13,021 nucleotides of DNA. It comes from an uncultured Candidatus Saccharibacteria bacterium. Lineage in GTDB: Bacteria > Patescibacteriota > Saccharimonadia > Saccharimonadales > Saccharimonadaceae. Below the pieces are notes generated by a model. That model saw only the letters and a list, made by a program, of their open reading frames with translations, was not told the origin of the DNA and searched no databases. Of this stretch, positions 12,840 through 13,021 are shown one piece after another. Made by a program: the position numbers and the translations under genes. Where the stretch lies: contig CAPNAV010000025.1 of NCBI GenBank assembly GCA_948663575.1, forward strand, positions 1 through 13,021, given 5' to 3'. Numbering within the stretch: the stretch's first letter is position 1; every line of letters begins with the position of its first letter.

Positions 12840-12911
12840 ATGGCGAAAAGTGATTCCTTCAAAACGGTAGTTTGTGAGAAACGGTATGGCAAAGTATCTC
12901 CAGCAGACTAA
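12840..12911 (+). CDS. Candidate leaderless 23-codon mini-ORF
   Basis: ATG 12840 opens a 23-codon frame starting MAKSDSFKTV and ending GKVSPAD at TAA 12909-12911. An extended -10-like TGTTATTTT (12826-12834) lies 5 nt before the ATG, as in other leaderless starts of this window. The stop codon falls inside a hairpin arm (12907-12929). It may be a leader peptide of a gene beyond the right edge, or chance. Confidence 0.2.
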   Translation: MAKSDSFKTVVCEKRYGKVSPAD

Positions 12912-12963
12912 CTCGTGAGGGATGTTAGTATGATGCTTATCTCTCCAAACCGTAGTTTGTGGG
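12862..12963 (+). repeat. Two copies of a 17-bp palindromic repeat
   Basis: AAACGGTAGTTTGTGAG (12862-12878) and AAACCGTAGTTTGTGGG (12947-12963) differ at 2 of 17 positions and are 85 bp apart. Each contains AAAC-nGTA-GTTT, a small hairpin. Between them ACTAAC/GTTAGT (12907-12929) can form another hairpin. GAGGGAT (12917-12923) could instead pair with ATCTCTC (12939-12945), so mutually exclusive folds are possible. Confidence 0.4.
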
Positions 12964-12966
12964 GAG

Positions 12967-13021
12967 CGCGTCCAAGGCGCCTATCTTCGCTACGCTCAGA
13001 TTCGCGGGCGTCGTCTCGGAA
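12967..13021. other. Right-edge stretch with changed composition, no gene recognised
   Basis: The last ~55 bases are richer in C and G than the rest of the window and contain GCGC/GCGC (12966-12981 region) and a GGCGCC palindrome. No coding frame with plausible residues is seen. It may be the start of an RNA gene or a structured leader continuing beyond the window. Confidence 0.25.

Noticed and set aside
12764..13021. tmRNA or RNase P RNA at the right edge
   Set aside because: No tag-like reading frame ending in LAA/VAA, no tmRNA end motifs and no RNase P core motifs were seen in the part available.
1..13021. CRISPR array, insertion sequence or prophage
   Set aside because: No regularly spaced repeats of 25-40 bp, no transposase or integrase motifs, and no phage structural genes.

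Overview
The window looks like chromosomal DNA of a small-genome bacterium. My best guess is Patescibacteria (CPR), most likely Saccharibacteria, but no phylogenetic marker here settles it. The grounds are dense gene packing with ATGA overlaps, many small membrane proteins of unknown function, a divergent arginyl-tRNA synthetase beside oligoribonuclease, and several starts with a -10 box only 5-7 nt before the ATG. TGA is used as a stop (7608, 10770, 11081), so this is not the UGA=Gly code of Gracilibacteria/SR1. The + strand is G-rich over C almost throughout, whichever strand codes.

Layout. (a) 1-144: a leftward promoter and Shine-Dalgarno (SD) for a gene off the left edge. (b) 2810 to 145, leftward operon: dCMP deaminase, then a 588-aa fusion of a nucleoside-deoxyribosyltransferase-like domain and an HD phosphohydrolase-like domain, then a short MGMT-like protein. 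This looks like a nucleotide-pool and DNA-alkylation module. (c) 2811-2963: a divergent promoter region. (d) 2964 to 5059, rightward: a 150-aa membrane protein and a GT2 glycosyltransferase with processive-synthase motifs, probably making an envelope glycan. (e) 5060-5320: a non-coding block of inverted repeats that shares short tracts with the adjacent tRNA-Ser, then a strong bidirectional terminator. (f) tRNA-Ser(GGA), leftward. (g) 6807 to 5503, leftward: a four-TM protein with FtsX/MacB-like topology.

(h) 6910 to 11680, rightward: one tightly packed run of LiaF-like and LiaG-like envelope proteins, argS, orn, a YjbR/MmcQ-like protein and a six-TM protein. (i) mscL, leftward, whose stop codon abuts the stop of the previous gene. 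(j) 12763 to 12152, leftward: a single-TM protein with a helical outer domain. (k) 12764-13021: no convincing gene, but several hairpins, a repeated 17-bp palindrome and a possible leaderless mini-ORF.

Two themes run through the window. One is cell-envelope function (GT2 operon, LiaFG pair, MscL, FtsX-like and single-TM proteins). The other is nucleotide and RNA metabolism (dCMP deaminase, NDT-HD, MGMT, Orn, ArgRS). No CRISPR array, insertion sequence or complete mobile element was seen. All family assignments come from motif recognition without any database search.
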